A stretch of 33,074 bases of DNA from Cellulomonas fimi (GTDB lineage: Bacteria > Actinomycetota > Actinomycetes > Actinomycetales > Cellulomonadaceae). The notes below the pieces were generated by a model. The model was given only the letters and a program-made list of their open reading frames with translations, did not search any database and had not been told where the DNA came from. The DNA lies in assembly GCF_028527925.1 (NCBI RefSeq), contig NZ_JAPESW010000041.1:1-33074 (forward strand), given 5' to 3'. The position numbers and the translations under genes are program-made. This document shows, one piece after another, positions 17,631 to 33,074 of the stretch (its first letter is position 1; every line of letters begins with the position of its first letter).

Positions 17631-17634
<4 letters not shown>
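16855..17634 (-). CDS. DsbA-family (FrnE-like) thiol oxidoreductase
   Basis: The 259-residue product begins at GTG 17634, overlapping the stop of the upstream oxidoreductase gene by four bases. A thioredoxin fold with inserted helical domain is indicated by VEVWSDIACPWCFIGKRRF; the CPWC redox motif is at residues 30-33. GVTGVPFFVVDRR near residue 200 is the cis-Pro loop. No signal peptide is present, so it acts in the cytoplasm, as FrnE-like proteins do. The true start may lie slightly downstream, because the first ~18 residues are not typical. The C-terminus carries two further Cys (TDDSCAI and the nearby AACTD). It probably forms an operon with the quinone oxidoreductase. Confidence 0.88.
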
Positions 17635-19761
<2,127 letters not shown>

Positions 19762-19813
19762 GCACGCGCGCAGGAGCAGGAACCGCCCGCCCGACCGTGG
19801 ACCAGGAGGACTG

Positions 19814-21031
19814 ATGGCTCAGCAGACAGCCGTCGACACCGACGACCTCGCCTCGCCAGGTGTCACCGCCGCCGCGGGCTTCCGCGCGTCCGGCGTGACC
19901 GCCGGGCTCAAGGCGTCGGGCCGTCCCGACCTCGCGCTCGTCGTCAACGACGGTCCGCTGCAGGTCGGCACGGCCGTCTTCACGACGAACCGCGTCGTCG
20001 GCGCGCCCGTCGTGTGGTCGCGCCAGGTCGTCGCCGACAGCACGGTCTCGGCCGTCGTCCTCAACTCGGGCGGCGCGAACGTCTGCACGGGTCCCGACGG
20101 GTTCGCCGACGTGCACCGCACGGCCGAGAAGGTCGCCGACGTGCTCGGCGTCTCCGCGGGCGACGTGGTGGTCGCGTCGACCGGCCTCATCGGCGAGCGG
20201 CTGCCGATCGAGAAGCTGCTCGCGGGCGTCGACGACGCCGCAGCGGCGCTGCACGGCGCGGGCGGCCCCGATGCCGCGACGGCCATCATGACGACCGACA
20301 CCGTCGCGAAGACCGCGCACGTCACGGTCCCCGGCGACTTCGGCACCTTCACGGTCGGCGGCATGGCGAAGGGCGCGGGCATGCTCGCGCCCGGGCTCGC
20401 GACGATGCTCTGCGTCATCACGACGGACGCGGTCGTCGACGCGGACGTCGCAGCCGACGCGCTGCGCACCGCGACGCGCGCGACGTTCGACCGCGTCGAC
20501 TCGGACGGCTGCATGTCGACGTCCGACACGGTCGCGCTGCTCGTCTCCGGCGCGAGCGGCGCCACGCCCGACCCCGCGGGCTTCTCCGCCGCGCTGACGG
20601 CGGTCTGCGGCCAGCTGGCCCGCCAGCTCGTCGCGGACGCGGAGGGCGCGACGCACGACATCGCGATCACGGTGGTCGGCGCCGAGACCGAGGACGCGGC
20701 CGTCGCCGTCGGCCGGGCCGTGGCCCGCTCCAACCTGTTCAAGGCCGCGATGTTCGGCAACGACCCCAACTGGGGCCGCGTGCTCGCGCAGGTCGGGACG
20801 GTGCCCGAGTCGGTCGCCGCGTTCGACCCCGACCTGCTCGACGTCACGATCAACGGCGTCCAGGTCTGCCGGGCCGGGGGAGCGCACGCACCCCGCACCG
20901 AGGTCGACCTCGCGGCGAACCGCGAGGTGCACGTCCTCATCGACCTCCACGCGGGCGCCGAGCTCGCGACGATCTGGACCAACGACCTCACGCACGACTA
21001 CGTCCACGAGAACAGCGCGTACTCCACATGA
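19814..21031 (+). CDS. argJ: Glutamate N-acetyltransferase / amino-acid acetyltransferase
   Basis: ATG 19814 follows AGGAGGA (19804-19810), and the product has 405 residues. The precursor cleaves itself between A196 and T197 in [13 protein letters not shown]; Thr197 becomes the N-terminal nucleophile of the beta chain. [13 protein letters not shown] just before it is the family signature. The enzyme moves the acetyl group from N-acetylornithine to glutamate. No argA-type synthase is in the window, so it might also use acetyl-CoA; sequence alone does not settle this. The stop overlaps argB by four bases. Confidence 0.97.
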   Translation: MAQQTAVDTDDLASPGVTAAAGFRASGVTAGLKASGRPDLALVVNDGPLQVGTAVFTTNRVVGAPVVWSRQVVADSTVSAVVLNSGGANVCTGPDGFADVHRTAEKVADVLGVSAGDVVVASTGLIGERLPIEKLLAGVDDAAAALHGAGGPDAATAIMTTDTVAKTAHVTVPGDFGTFTVGGMAKGAGMLAPGLATMLCVITTDAVVDADVAADALRTATRATFDRVDSDGCMSTSDTVALLVSGASGATPDPAGFSAALTAVCGQLARQLVADAEGATHDIAITVVGAETEDAAVAVGRAVARSNLFKAAMFGNDPNWGRVLAQVGTVPESVAAFDPDLLDVTINGVQVCRAGGAHAPRTEVDLAANREVHVLIDLHAGAELATIWTNDLTHDYVHENSAYST

Positions 21032-22010
21032 GCGGCGTCCCCGACGACTTCCACTTCGACACCCGGACGGACCTGCGCCCGGACCAGAAGGCCGAGGTGC
21101 TGATCCAGGCGCTGCCCTGGCTGCAGAAGTTCAGCGGCGCGCTCGTCGTCGTGAAGTACGGCGGCAACGCGATGATCGACGACACGCTCAAGCGCGCGTT
21201 CGCCGAGGACATGGTGTTCCTGCACCAGGTCGGCCTGCGGCCCGTCGTCGTGCACGGCGGCGGCCCGCAGATCAACGCGATGCTCGACCGGCTCGGGATC
21301 GAGTCGGAGTTCCGCGGCGGCCTGCGCGTGACGACGCCCGAGGCGATGGACGTCGTGCGCATGGTCCTGACCGGGCAGGTCTCGCGCGAGCTCGTCGGGC
21401 TGCTCAACGCGCACGGCCCGCACGCGGTCGGCCTGTCGGGCGAGGACGGCGGCCTGTTCCAGGCGCGCCGGCGCACCGCGGTCGTCGACGGCGAGCACGT
21501 CGACGTGGGCCTCGTGGGCGACGTCGTGCACGTCAACCCGGGCGCGGTGCAGGACCTCCTCGACGCGGGCCGCATCCCCGTCGTCTCGACCGTCGCGCCC
21601 GACATCGACGACCCGACCCAGGTGCTCAACGTCAACGCCGACACGGCGGCCGCGGCGCTCGCGGTCGCGCTCGGCGCGCGCAAGCTCATCGTCCTCACGG
21701 ACGTCGAGGGCCTCTACACGAGCTGGCCGGACCGCACGTCGCTCGTGCGCCGCCTGCGGGCCCGTGAGCTCGCCGAGCTGCTGCCGACCCTGGACTCGGG
21801 CATGCGCCCGAAGATGGAGGCGTGCTGGCGCGCCGTCGAGGGCGGCGTCGGCCGTGCCCACGTCATCGACGGCCGCGCGCCGCACTCGATCCTCGTCGAG
21901 GTCTTCACGTCCGACGGCATCGGCACGATGGTGCTGCCGGACGAGGAGCCCGCCGACGCCCCGTTCACCGCCCCCGTGCCGGCCGTCCGGCCCACCCCGG
22001 AGGTCCCCGC

Positions 22011-22014
<4 letters not shown>
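21028..22014 (+). CDS. argB: Acetylglutamate kinase
   Basis: This 328-residue amino-acid kinase-fold protein starts at ATG 21028, overlapping the argJ stop. VVKYGGNAM (41-49) and [10 protein letters not shown] bind ATP and phosphate, and [13 protein letters not shown] follows. The N-terminal helix (about residues 17-35, [17 protein letters not shown]) resembles the mobile helix found in hexameric, arginine-inhibited enzymes, so feedback inhibition is likely. A Pro/Ala-rich tail of about 25 residues ends the protein. The reaction phosphorylates N-acetylglutamate, the committed step of the pathway. Confidence 0.97.
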
Positions 22015-24810
<2,796 letters not shown>

Positions 24811-24851
24811 GCACCCCAGACCCGCACACCCCCTGAGAAGAGAGAAGTTCC

Positions 24852-27513
<2,662 letters not shown>

Positions 27514-27527
27514 CCCGGGCGGGCTCC

Positions 27528-27552
27528 TCATCTCCGGGCCTCGTCGGCCGAT
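27528..27552 (+). promoter_or_regulatory. Sigma-28 (FliA)-like promoter for the chemotaxis receptor
   Basis: TCA (27528-27530), a 16-base spacer and GCCGAT (27547-27552) resemble flagellar/chemotaxis promoters, whose -10 is GCCGATAA-like and whose -35 is TAAA-like; reported actinobacterial versions have a TCA-type -35 and about 15 bases of spacing. It lies 72 bases before a methyl-accepting chemotaxis protein, where such a promoter would be expected. Confidence 0.5.
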
Positions 27553-27623
27553 GGGTCCGGCGACCTTCACGCCGGCACGCGTCAGCCCCTGGCGTGGTCG
27601 GCACGACGAGGAGCGACACCCGA

Positions 27624-28925
27624 GTGAGCACCACCAGCACGGCCGTGAGTCCTGACGTCCGCTCGGCGCAGCGGGTCGCCCGTTCGGCGCGACGGGCGGC
27701 CGCGCTGGACCGGCCGTACCTGAGCACCCTCACGGGCTTCCAGCGGTGGTTCGCGAACATGTCGATCCGCGCGAAGGTCCTCACGCTGGCGCTCGTCATG
27801 CTCACGATGGTCCTGGCCGTGCTCGTCGTCGCCTGGGTGGACGGCGCCGAGGTCGTCGCGCTCGCGGGCGGCGACCCGGCGGTCACGGAGCACGTCGGTG
27901 CGACCCGCCGCACGCTCCTCGGCCTCGCCGCCGCGGCGACCGTCCTCGCGGGCGGCCTCACGACGTGGGGCGCGCACGCGATCGACCGCGAGCTCCGCCG
28001 GGTGTTCCGGGTGTCGGCAGCGCTCGAGGCGGGCGACCTCACCCAGCGCACGCGCCTCGACAACCGCGACCAGATCGGGCGAGCTGGTCGAGCGCTCGAC
28101 GCCGGCCTCGACGCGCTGCACGGGTCTCTGAGGGCCGTCGCCGACGAGGTGGTCGTCCTGCACGACGCGACGCAGCAGCTCGACGACGGCAACCGGACGC
28201 TGTCGGCCACGGCCGAGCGTGCCAGCTCGGACGCCGGCGCCGCCGCGACGGCCGCCGAGCAGGTCGCGCAGACCGTGAGGTCCGTCGCGGCCGGTGCCGA
28301 CCAGATGGGCGCCTCGATCCGCCAGATCGCGACCAACGCAGGCGAGGCGCTCACCGTCGCGACCGAGGCGACGACCGCCGTGGACGAGGCGGTGCGCACC
28401 GTCGGTCGCCTCGGGGACTCCTCGGAGCAGATCGGTGCCGTCGTGCGGCTCATCACGTCGATCGCGGAGCAGACGAACCTGCTCGCGCTCAACGCCACCA
28501 TCGAGGCGGCGCGTGCCGGCGACGCGGGCAAGGGCTTCGTCGTCGTCGCGAACGAGGTCAAGGAGCTCGCCGGCGAGACCGCGCGCGCGACCGAGGAGAT
28601 CGCACGCCGGATCGAGACGATCCAGGTCGACACGACGGCCGCGGTGGACGCGATCGGGCGCATCACGCAGGTGATCGCGGCGATCAACGACTACCAGTCC
28701 ACGATCGCCGCGGCGGTCGAGGAGCAGTCCGTGACGACCGCCGCGATGTCGCGCGGCGTCGGTGAGGCGGCAACGGGTATCGGGGAGATCGCGACGTCGG
28801 TGTCGTCGGTCGCGAGCGGCGCCGGGGAGACCAGCGACGCCCTCGCGCGCGAGAGCGTCACGGTCGGGTCGATCGCGGAGGTGTCGGAGCGCCTGGCGTC
28901 GTCGACGGCGGCGTTCCGCATCTGA
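27624..28925 (+). CDS. Methyl-accepting chemotaxis protein with no recognisable sensor domain
   Basis: GTG 27624 follows GAGGAG (27608-27613); 433 residues. After ~50 cytoplasmic residues come one membrane helix (about 54-75, [21 protein letters not shown]), a loop of only ~20 residues and a second helix (about 96-115, [20 protein letters not shown]). A HAMP-like region (about 118-170) and a long coiled-coil signalling domain follow, with the tip [35 protein letters not shown]. The tip docks CheA/CheW. The outer loop is too short for a ligand domain, so the signal may be sensed in the membrane, by the HAMP region or through a partner. No CheW-binding pentapeptide or other che gene is present here. 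Confidence 0.92.
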   Translation: MSTTSTAVSPDVRSAQRVARSARRAAALDRPYLSTLTGFQRWFANMSIRAKVLTLALVMLTMVLAVLVVAWVDGAEVVALAGGDPAVTEHVGATRRTLLGLAAAATVLAGGLTTWGAHAIDRELRRVFRVSAALEAGDLTQRTRLDNRDQIGRAGRALDAGLDALHGSLRAVADEVVVLHDATQQLDDGNRTLSATAERASSDAGAAATAAEQVAQTVRSVAAGADQMGASIRQIATNAGEALTVATEATTAVDEAVRTVGRLGDSSEQIGAVVRLITSIAEQTNLLALNATIEAARAGDAGKGFVVVANEVKELAGETARATEEIARRIETIQVDTTAAVDAIGRITQVIAAINDYQSTIAAAVEEQSVTTAAMSRGVGEAATGIGEIATSVSSVASGAGETSDALARESVTVGSIAEVSERLASSTAAFRI

Positions 28926-28960
28926 CCGGCATGATGTGGGGTCCCGCGAGAGGAGACCCC

Positions 28961-29599
28961 GTGACCGCCGACCTCCCGGTGCCCGAGCCCGAGCCCGGTC
29001 TCGAGCCCGAGCCCGCGGCCGAGACCGAGACCGCGACCGGGCGTGACGCCGTCGACGTCGTCGTGACGCGTGCGCGAGACGCCCGCCCCCGTCTCGGCGC
29101 CGTCACGGTGGTGTGCGTCGACGGCCCGGCCGGCTCCGGCAAGTCCACGCTCGCGCGGCGGGTCGGTGCGGCGCTCGGGGCGGCCGTCCTCCACGTCGAC
29201 GACCTGCTCGAGGGGTGGGACGGCCTCGAGGGTGTCTGGGACCGCCTCGCCGCCCAGGTGCTCGAGCCCCTCGCCGCGGGCCGGCCCGGTCGGTACCGCC
29301 GCTACGACTGGACGGCGGGAGCGTTCGCCGAGTGGCACGACGTCCCGGTGCCCGACGTCCTGGTCCTCGACGGCTGCGGCTCGGCGCGGACCGCGGCCGA
29401 CGCGGTCGCCGCCGTCAAGGTGTGGGTCGAGGCGCCGCGGGACCTGCGCCTGGCGCGCGGCCTCGAGCGGGACGGCGACGCCGCGCGTGCGCACTGGCTC
29501 GCGTGGATGGTCGCCGAGTCCGAGCACTTCGCGCGGGAGCGGACGCGGGAGCGCGCGGACGTCCACGTCGACGCCGTCGGCCGCCTCGTCGAGCCCTGA
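28961..29599 (+). CDS. Uridine kinase-like P-loop NTPase
   Basis: GTG 28961 follows GAGAGGAGA (28948-28956) and gives 212 residues. The first ~30 residues are a Pro/Glu-rich low-complexity stretch encoded by near-repeats of CCCGAG. The P-loop GPAGSGKST lies at about residues 48-56, with HVDDLLEGWDGL and LVLDGCGS as further nucleotide-kinase features, and an Arg-rich lid region (RDLRLARGLERDGD). It resembles the uridine kinase/AAA-type small-molecule kinases of actinobacteria; the substrate is unknown. An ATG at 28931 is in frame but has no ribosome-binding site. The gene starts 35 bases after the chemotaxis gene and may have its own -10 (CATGAT, 28930-28935). Confidence 0.8.
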   Translation: MTADLPVPEPEPGLEPEPAAETETATGRDAVDVVVTRARDARPRLGAVTVVCVDGPAGSGKSTLARRVGAALGAAVLHVDDLLEGWDGLEGVWDRLAAQVLEPLAAGRPGRYRRYDWTAGAFAEWHDVPVPDVLVLDGCGSARTAADAVAAVKVWVEAPRDLRLARGLERDGDAARAHWLAWMVAESEHFARERTRERADVHVDAVGRLVEP

Positions 29600-29682
29600 C
29601 CGCACGGGACGGAAGCCGCCGCGACGCGTCCGCGACCCGGATCAGCGAGCCGGTCGCGCAGCGCGTGCGGCAGGATGAGCGC

Positions 29683-30384
29683 GTGACCCAGCCCAGCGAG
29701 GTACCGACGACACCGGACGCGGCCGACCCGCGCGTGGTCGTCGCCGTGCCCGCCCGGGTCTGGTACAGCCGCGACGTGCACGTCGTCGCACGCGACCTGC
29801 TGGGTTCCTACCTGACGTCGCGGTCGCCGGAGGGCGACGTGACCGTGCGCCTCACGGAGGTCGAGGCCTACGGGGGCGCCGACGACCCCGGCTCGCACGC
29901 CTACCGCGGCCGCACCCCGCGCAACGCGGTGATGTTCGCCGAGCCGGGACGCCTGTACGTCTACCGGCACCTCGGCCTGCACCACTGCCTCAACGTCGTC
30001 GCCCAGCCGACAGGCAGCCCGGCCGCGGTCCTGCTGCGCGCGGGCGAGGTCGTCGAGGGCGAGGACCTCGCGTGGGAGCGCCGCGAGCGTGTCGGCGTCG
30101 TCGACTCGCAGCGGCAGCTCGCGCGCGGACCTGCCCGCCTCGCGGTGTGCCTGGGCCTCGACCTGCGCGCCAACGGCGCGGACCTCACGGAGGCGGGCGG
30201 CGCGACCGTGCTGCACCGGCACGCGGGGTCGTCCCTGTCCGCGCACGCGTCGGGCCCCCGCGTCGGGGTATCCGGCGCCGGAGGCGAGGCGCACTTCCCC
30301 TGGCGCTACTGGCTGACGGGGGAGCGCACCGTGTCGGCGTACCGGCCCGCGTATCGACGGCCGGCGTCGGTAGACGTCCCGTGA
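29683..30384 (+). CDS. mpg: DNA-3-methyladenine glycosylase (AAG/MPG family)
   Basis: The 233-residue product starts at GTG 29683, with AGGA at 29672-29675. Key features are LTEVEAYGGADDPGSHAYRG with the catalytic Glu61, RTPRNAVMFAEPGRLYVY, and HHCLNVV, all as in the mammalian-type AAG fold. The enzyme excises alkylated purines from DNA by base flipping. The order mpg-tyrS is also found in mycobacteria, which supports the call. The stop overlaps a 58-codon frame (GTGA) that leads up to tyrS. Confidence 0.94.
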   Translation: MTQPSEVPTTPDAADPRVVVAVPARVWYSRDVHVVARDLLGSYLTSRSPEGDVTVRLTEVEAYGGADDPGSHAYRGRTPRNAVMFAEPGRLYVYRHLGLHHCLNVVAQPTGSPAAVLLRAGEVVEGEDLAWERRERVGVVDSQRQLARGPARLAVCLGLDLRANGADLTEAGGATVLHRHAGSSLSAHASGPRVGVSGAGGEAHFPWRYWLTGERTVSAYRPAYRRPASVDVP

Positions 30385-30557
30385 GGACGACGACGTCGGC
30401 CCCGTGCTCTCCGCGCTCCGCGACCCTCGCGCTCTCCCGGTCGGTCCGGCACGTCCCCGACGTGCCCGCCCGGGCCGTGCAGCCCGTCCGGAGCGCCCCG
30501 CCTCTCGCGGGCGCCGCGACCGCGGCCGCCCCGACCTCTGCAGGAGAACTGTCGTGA
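30381..30557 (+). CDS. Possible 58-residue ORF bridging mpg and tyrS
   Basis: GTG 30381 overlaps the mpg stop, and its own TGA (30555-30557) overlaps the tyrS GTG, so the frame fills the whole 169-base gap with a four-base overlap at each end. About nine in ten third positions are G or C, as in the real genes around it. The product starts VRTTTSAPCSPRS and is Ala/Pro/Ser-rich with no recognisable domain. A ribosome-binding site is not clear. It may be a coupled small gene or leader, or simply a stop-free run in GC-rich DNA. Confidence 0.25.
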   Translation: MRTTTSAPCSPRSATLALSRSVRHVPDVPARAVQPVRSAPPLAGAATAAAPTSAGELS

Positions 30558-31816
30558 CCCACATCCTCGACGAGCTCGCGTGGCGCGGCCTCGTCGCCCA
30601 GACCACCGACGCCGACGCGCTGCGCGCCGCCCTCACGGACGGCCAGGTGACGCTGTACTGCGGCTTCGACCCGACCGCGCCGAGCCTGCACATCGGCAAC
30701 CTGGTCCAGATCCTCACCGTGCGCCGCCTGCAGGACGCCGGCCACCGCCCGCTCGCGCTCGTCGGCGGTGCGACCGGCCTCATCGGCGACCCGAAGATGA
30801 CGGGGGAGCGCACGCTCAACTCCCCGGAGATCGTCGCCGGCTGGGTCGACCGCATCCGCCGCCAGATCGAGCCGCTGCTCCGATTCGACGGACCCGCGGC
30901 CGCCACCATGGTGAACAACCTCGACTGGACCGCGCCGCTGACCGCGATCGACTTCCTCCGCGACGTCGGCAAGCACTTCCGCCTCGGCACGATGCTCGCC
31001 AAGGACACCGTGGCCCGCCGGCTCAACAGCGAGCAGGGCATCAGCTTCACCGAGTTCAGCTACCAGATCCTGCAGGGCATGGACTTCCTGGAGCTGCACC
31101 GCCGGCACGGCGTCACGCTGCAGACGGGCGGCAGCGACCAGTGGGGCAACCTGCTGTCGGGCGTCGAGCTCATCCGCAAGGTCGAGGGCACCGCGGTCCA
31201 CGCGCTCACGACGCCGCTCGTGACGAAGGCGGACGGCACCAAGTTCGGCAAGACGGAGTCCGGCACGGTGTGGCTCGACCCCGAGCTCACGACGCCGTAC
31301 GCCTTCTACCAGTTCTGGCTCAACGCCGACGACGCCGACGTCGTGAGCTACCTGAAGATCTTCACGTTCCGCTCGCGCGAGCAGATCGAGGAGCTCGCCG
31401 AGGCCGTCGCCCAGCGTCCGGCCGCCCGCGAGGCCCAGCGCGCGCTCGCCCACGACGTCACGTCCCTCGTGCACGGCACCGAGGCGGCCGACAAGGTCGT
31501 CGCCGCGAGCCAGGCGCTCTTCGGCCGCGGCTCGCTCGCCGACCTCGACGAGGCGACCCTCGCGGCGGCCGTCGCCGAGCTGCCGACGGCCCCGGGCCGC
31601 GCCGGCGACCCGGTCGTCGACGTGCTCGCGGCCTCGGGCATCGTGGCGTCGAAGGCGGCAGCTCGCCGAGCGATCGGGGAGGGCGGTGCGTCGGTCAACA
31701 ACGTCCGCGTGGAGGCGGACGACGCGGTCCTCCGCGCGGAGGACCTCCTCCACGGACGCTGGGCCGTCCTCCGCCGCGGCAAGCGCACTCTCGCGGTCGT
31801 CGACGCACAGGCCTGA
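30554..31816 (+). CDS. tyrS: Tyrosine--tRNA ligase
   Basis: GTG 30554 follows AGGAGA (30542-30547); 420 residues. It is a class I synthetase with the HIGH-type HIGN (46-49) in CGFDPTAPSLHIGNL, the tyrosine-binding QGMDFLELH and GGSDQWGN, and the KMSKS-type loop KFGKT (230-234). The C-terminal S4 RNA-binding domain occupies about residues 350-415. An in-frame extension to 30404 exists but lacks conservation and a ribosome-binding site. It charges tRNA-Tyr. A terminator and then the rRNA operon follow. Confidence 0.98.
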   Translation: MTHILDELAWRGLVAQTTDADALRAALTDGQVTLYCGFDPTAPSLHIGNLVQILTVRRLQDAGHRPLALVGGATGLIGDPKMTGERTLNSPEIVAGWVDRIRRQIEPLLRFDGPAAATMVNNLDWTAPLTAIDFLRDVGKHFRLGTMLAKDTVARRLNSEQGISFTEFSYQILQGMDFLELHRRHGVTLQTGGSDQWGNLLSGVELIRKVEGTAVHALTTPLVTKADGTKFGKTESGTVWLDPELTTPYAFYQFWLNADDADVVSYLKIFTFRSREQIEELAEAVAQRPAAREAQRALAHDVTSLVHGTEAADKVVAASQALFGRGSLADLDEATLAAAVAELPTAPGRAGDPVVDVLAASGIVASKAAARRAIGEGGASVNNVRVEADDAVLRAEDLLHGRWAVLRRGKRTLAVVDAQA

Positions 31817-31850
31817 ACCCCCGCGCGCGCAGCGCGAACTTGGACCACCC

Positions 31851-31885
31851 CGGATGCCCGGACCCCTCGTGGGGCCGGGCATCCG
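31851..31885 (+). terminator. Intrinsic-type terminator after tyrS
   Basis: CGGATGCCCGGACCCC (31851-31866) pairs with 31871-31885 around a TCGT loop, 15 pairs with one bulged A. It lies 34 bases after the tyrS stop. No T-run follows. Confidence 0.75.
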
Positions 31886-32248
31886 CCGTCGCAGCGACTC
31901 GCGCCTCGGTGCGGGCCGACCGATCGGCCGACCGGGTGCCGGCCGCACCTCCGGGCGGCGCCCGCACCCGGGTGCGGCCTGCCCGGGCCGACGCGGGCGC
32001 TCTCCGTGCCGCCCGGACGCCGCGCGGCCCTGCGCAGCTGTCTCGATGGAGACGGTCGCCCGCACCCGACGAGGTGCACAGCGGACGGAGAGACGAGATG
32101 CGCAGGGGACGGAGAGGACATGCCGGACGGGCCGCTGGCTCTCTCAGCGGACTGCAGCGCGGTCGAAGGCGGCCGGCTGGTCGCGCACGACGGCGTCGTC
32201 GCAGTTCAGCGGGCCGTTTCGGCCCTGGACGACGCTCGCACGAGGACT

Positions 32249-32264
32249 GGTGACGGGGGTCACC
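32249..32264. promoter_or_regulatory. Symmetric element upstream of the rRNA promoter candidate
   Basis: GGTGAC-GGGG-GTCACC is a perfect 6-bp dyad with a 4-base centre, ten bases ahead of the candidate -35 at 32275. Position and symmetry suit a protein-binding site, but no regulator is identified. Confidence 0.3.
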
Positions 32265-32274
32265 GCAACCGGAT

Positions 32275-32304
32275 TTGCCTCCGGCGCCAGAGCCCGCGTA
32301 ATGT
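32275..32304 (+). promoter_or_regulatory. Candidate rRNA promoter P1
   Basis: TTGCCT (32275-32280) and TAATGT (32299-32304) with an 18-base spacer form a reasonable vegetative promoter about 445 bases before the 16S start. Confidence 0.45.
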
Positions 32305-32482
32305 TCTCGATGTCGCCCGGCAGGGAGGAACGGACACCGAGGAACGATCCCGGTGGCTGGTCCCGAGGGTGGCCGCCCCCGAACAGTACGCAGGAGCTCA
32401 GTGCGCCTGCTGCTCGTCCGGGAGGGCCTGAGCCCGCGACCGCGAGCCCTACGGGGCGGACGGGAGCGGCCGGAAGGTCCGC

Positions 32483-32488
32483 TAAGAT
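32483..32488 (+). promoter_or_regulatory. Candidate rRNA promoter P2 (-10)
   Basis: TAAGAT is a close match to TATAAT. It lies just ahead of the point where base composition drops and leader hairpins begin, about 60 bases before the boxA-type element. No clear -35 is seen. Confidence 0.5.
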
Positions 32489-32548
32489 GGAGAACGACAA
32501 AGCCTCTGACGAAGAGCCGAAAGGCTCGAGCGGATGCGCGTCTGTTCC

Positions 32549-32570
32549 TTGAGAACTCAACAGTGTGCCA
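32549..32570 (+). promoter_or_regulatory. rRNA leader boxA-type antitermination element
   Basis: TTGAGAACTCAACAGTGTG (32549-32567) closely matches the conserved actinobacterial pre-16S leader motif (TTGAGAACTCAA followed by AGTGTG) taken as the boxA region for Nus-factor antitermination. It lies about 180 bases before the 16S gene. Confidence 0.75.
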
Positions 32571-32749
32571 AGTAGTCGATGCCAAGATGGTCCATCGCAC
32601 AGTGTGTGGTGGGTCTTGGTTGAGATTGAGGAGGCTCGTCCACCCCCGTGGATCGGGTCTTCTTTTGACAGCCGAATCTGATTGGCCCTTCGGGGCTGTT
32701 TCGTGTGTCGGTTGCTCGCCTGCTTCGGTGGGTGGGTGCCATGTAGACA

Positions 32750-33074
32750 TTTACGGAGAGTTTGATTCTGGCTCAGGACGAACGCTGGCGGCGTGCTTAA
32801 CACATGCAAGTCGAACGGTGACGACCAGCTTGCTGGTCTGATCAGTGGCGAACGGGTGAGTAACACGTGAGCAACCTGCCCCTGACTCTGGGATAACGAC
32901 CGGAAACGGTCGCTAATACCGGATATGAGACGTACAGGCATCTGTTGCGTCTGGAAAGTTTTTCGGTCAGGGATGGGCTCGCGGCCTATCAGCTTGTTGG
33001 TGGGGTAACGGCCTACCAAGGCGACGACGGGTAGCCGGCCTGAGAGGGCGACCGGCCACACTGGGACTGAGACA
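32750..33074 (+). rRNA. rrs: 16S ribosomal RNA, 5' part (runs off the window)
   Basis: AGAGTTTGATTCTGGCTCAG (from 32757) is the universal 5' motif, with the GATT variant common in Micrococcales. GCGTGCTTAACACATGCAAG, TGGCGAACGGGTGAGTAACA and ACTGGGACTGAGACA follow in the right order. The 5' end is set by alignment to E. coli position 1 and may be off by a few bases. The helix-6 and V2 regions look like Cellulomonas. The rest of the rRNA operon lies beyond the window. Confidence 0.98.

Larger units (their letters stand above)
31886..32748. other. Long gene-free region upstream of the 16S rRNA gene
   Basis: About 0.86 kb with no convincing protein gene on either strand. Base composition falls toward the right as the rRNA leader begins (after ~32480). 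Visible items: a direct repeat GGCCGACCG (two copies near 31916-31936), a repeated GGACGGAGAG (near 32083 and 32109), the hairpin GGGCCG-TTT-CGGCCC (32211-32225), a symmetric element at 32249-32264, promoter candidates, and leader hairpins. These hairpins are GAGCC-GAAA-GGCTC (32514-32527) and a long stem closed by CCAAGA/TCTTGG (32582-32619); a short stem with a TTCG loop lies near 32684-32697. Confidence 0.6.

Noticed and set aside
30404..30553. In-frame N-terminal extension of tyrS
   Set aside because: The extension is Arg/Pro-rich, is not part of the tyrosyl-tRNA synthetase family, and the GTG at 30554 has a good ribosome-binding site.
32665..32670. A perfect TTGACA hexamer shortly before the 16S gene
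   Set aside because: No -10 lies at 16-19 bases downstream, and the position is inside the leader after the boxA-type element, so it is probably chance.
31886..32748. tRNA or small-RNA gene in the region before 16S
   Set aside because: No cloverleaf-like arrangement or TTCGANNC-type T-arm in the right context was found; the hairpins are isolated.
32144..33061. Minus-strand open frame running through the rRNA leader and 16S gene
   Set aside because: It overlaps the 16S rRNA, where protein genes are not expected, and has no domain features.

Overview
The window is an ordinary-looking stretch of core chromosome from a high-GC actinobacterium. The first ~325 bases of a 16S rRNA gene at the right end, the very GC-rich codon use, the frequent GTG starts and the 4-base start/stop overlaps all fit Micrococcales. 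My reading of the 16S start and the V2 helix is a Cellulomonas-like organism; this is recognition from memory, not a search. I see no insertion sequences, phage genes, CRISPR arrays or tRNA genes.

Left part (1-6502), translation genes on the + strand: the end of infC, rpmI, rplT, a SpoU-type rRNA/tRNA 2'-O-methyltransferase, a 2H-phosphoesterase-type RNA ligase/cyclic phosphodiesterase (thpR), then pheS-pheT. A strong hairpin closes pheT.

Middle part (6600-15450): a 1654-residue secreted protein joins a lamin-tail domain, an ExeM/NucH-like nuclease, a 5'-nucleotidase and Ig-like repeats. It lies behind a sequence resembling a PhoP (PHO) box, so it may scavenge phosphate from extracellular DNA. 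A small orphan protein follows. Next comes a TPP riboswitch in front of thiM-thiE-thiD/tenA, a thiamin salvage operon in which each gene overlaps the next and the last is a ThiD-TenA fusion.

Minus-strand block (15497-18647): a stand-alone TrpB2-type tryptophan synthase beta chain, a FrnE-like DsbA-family protein and a zeta-crystallin-type quinone oxidoreductase. The last is divergent from the arginine operon.

Arginine block (18657-27513): argC-argJ-argB-argD-argF-argR-argG-argH, the complete route from N-acetylglutamyl phosphate to arginine plus its own repressor. Two dyad-symmetric sites resembling ARG boxes overlap the argC start, which appears to be leaderless. argJ through argR are linked by 4-base overlaps.

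Right part (27514-33074): a methyl-accepting chemotaxis protein without a recognisable sensor domain sits behind a sigma-28-like promoter. It is followed by a uridine-kinase-like P-loop protein, a 3-methyladenine DNA glycosylase and tyrS. A terminator and a ~0.9 kb leader region with rRNA promoter candidates and a boxA-type antitermination site lead into the 16S rRNA gene.

I did not find a clear undescribed system. The most useful leads are regulatory: the PHO-like box, the double ARG operator shared with a divergent gene, the sigma-28-like promoter, the symmetric element beside the rRNA promoter, and short ORFs that abut thpR, pheS and tyrS.
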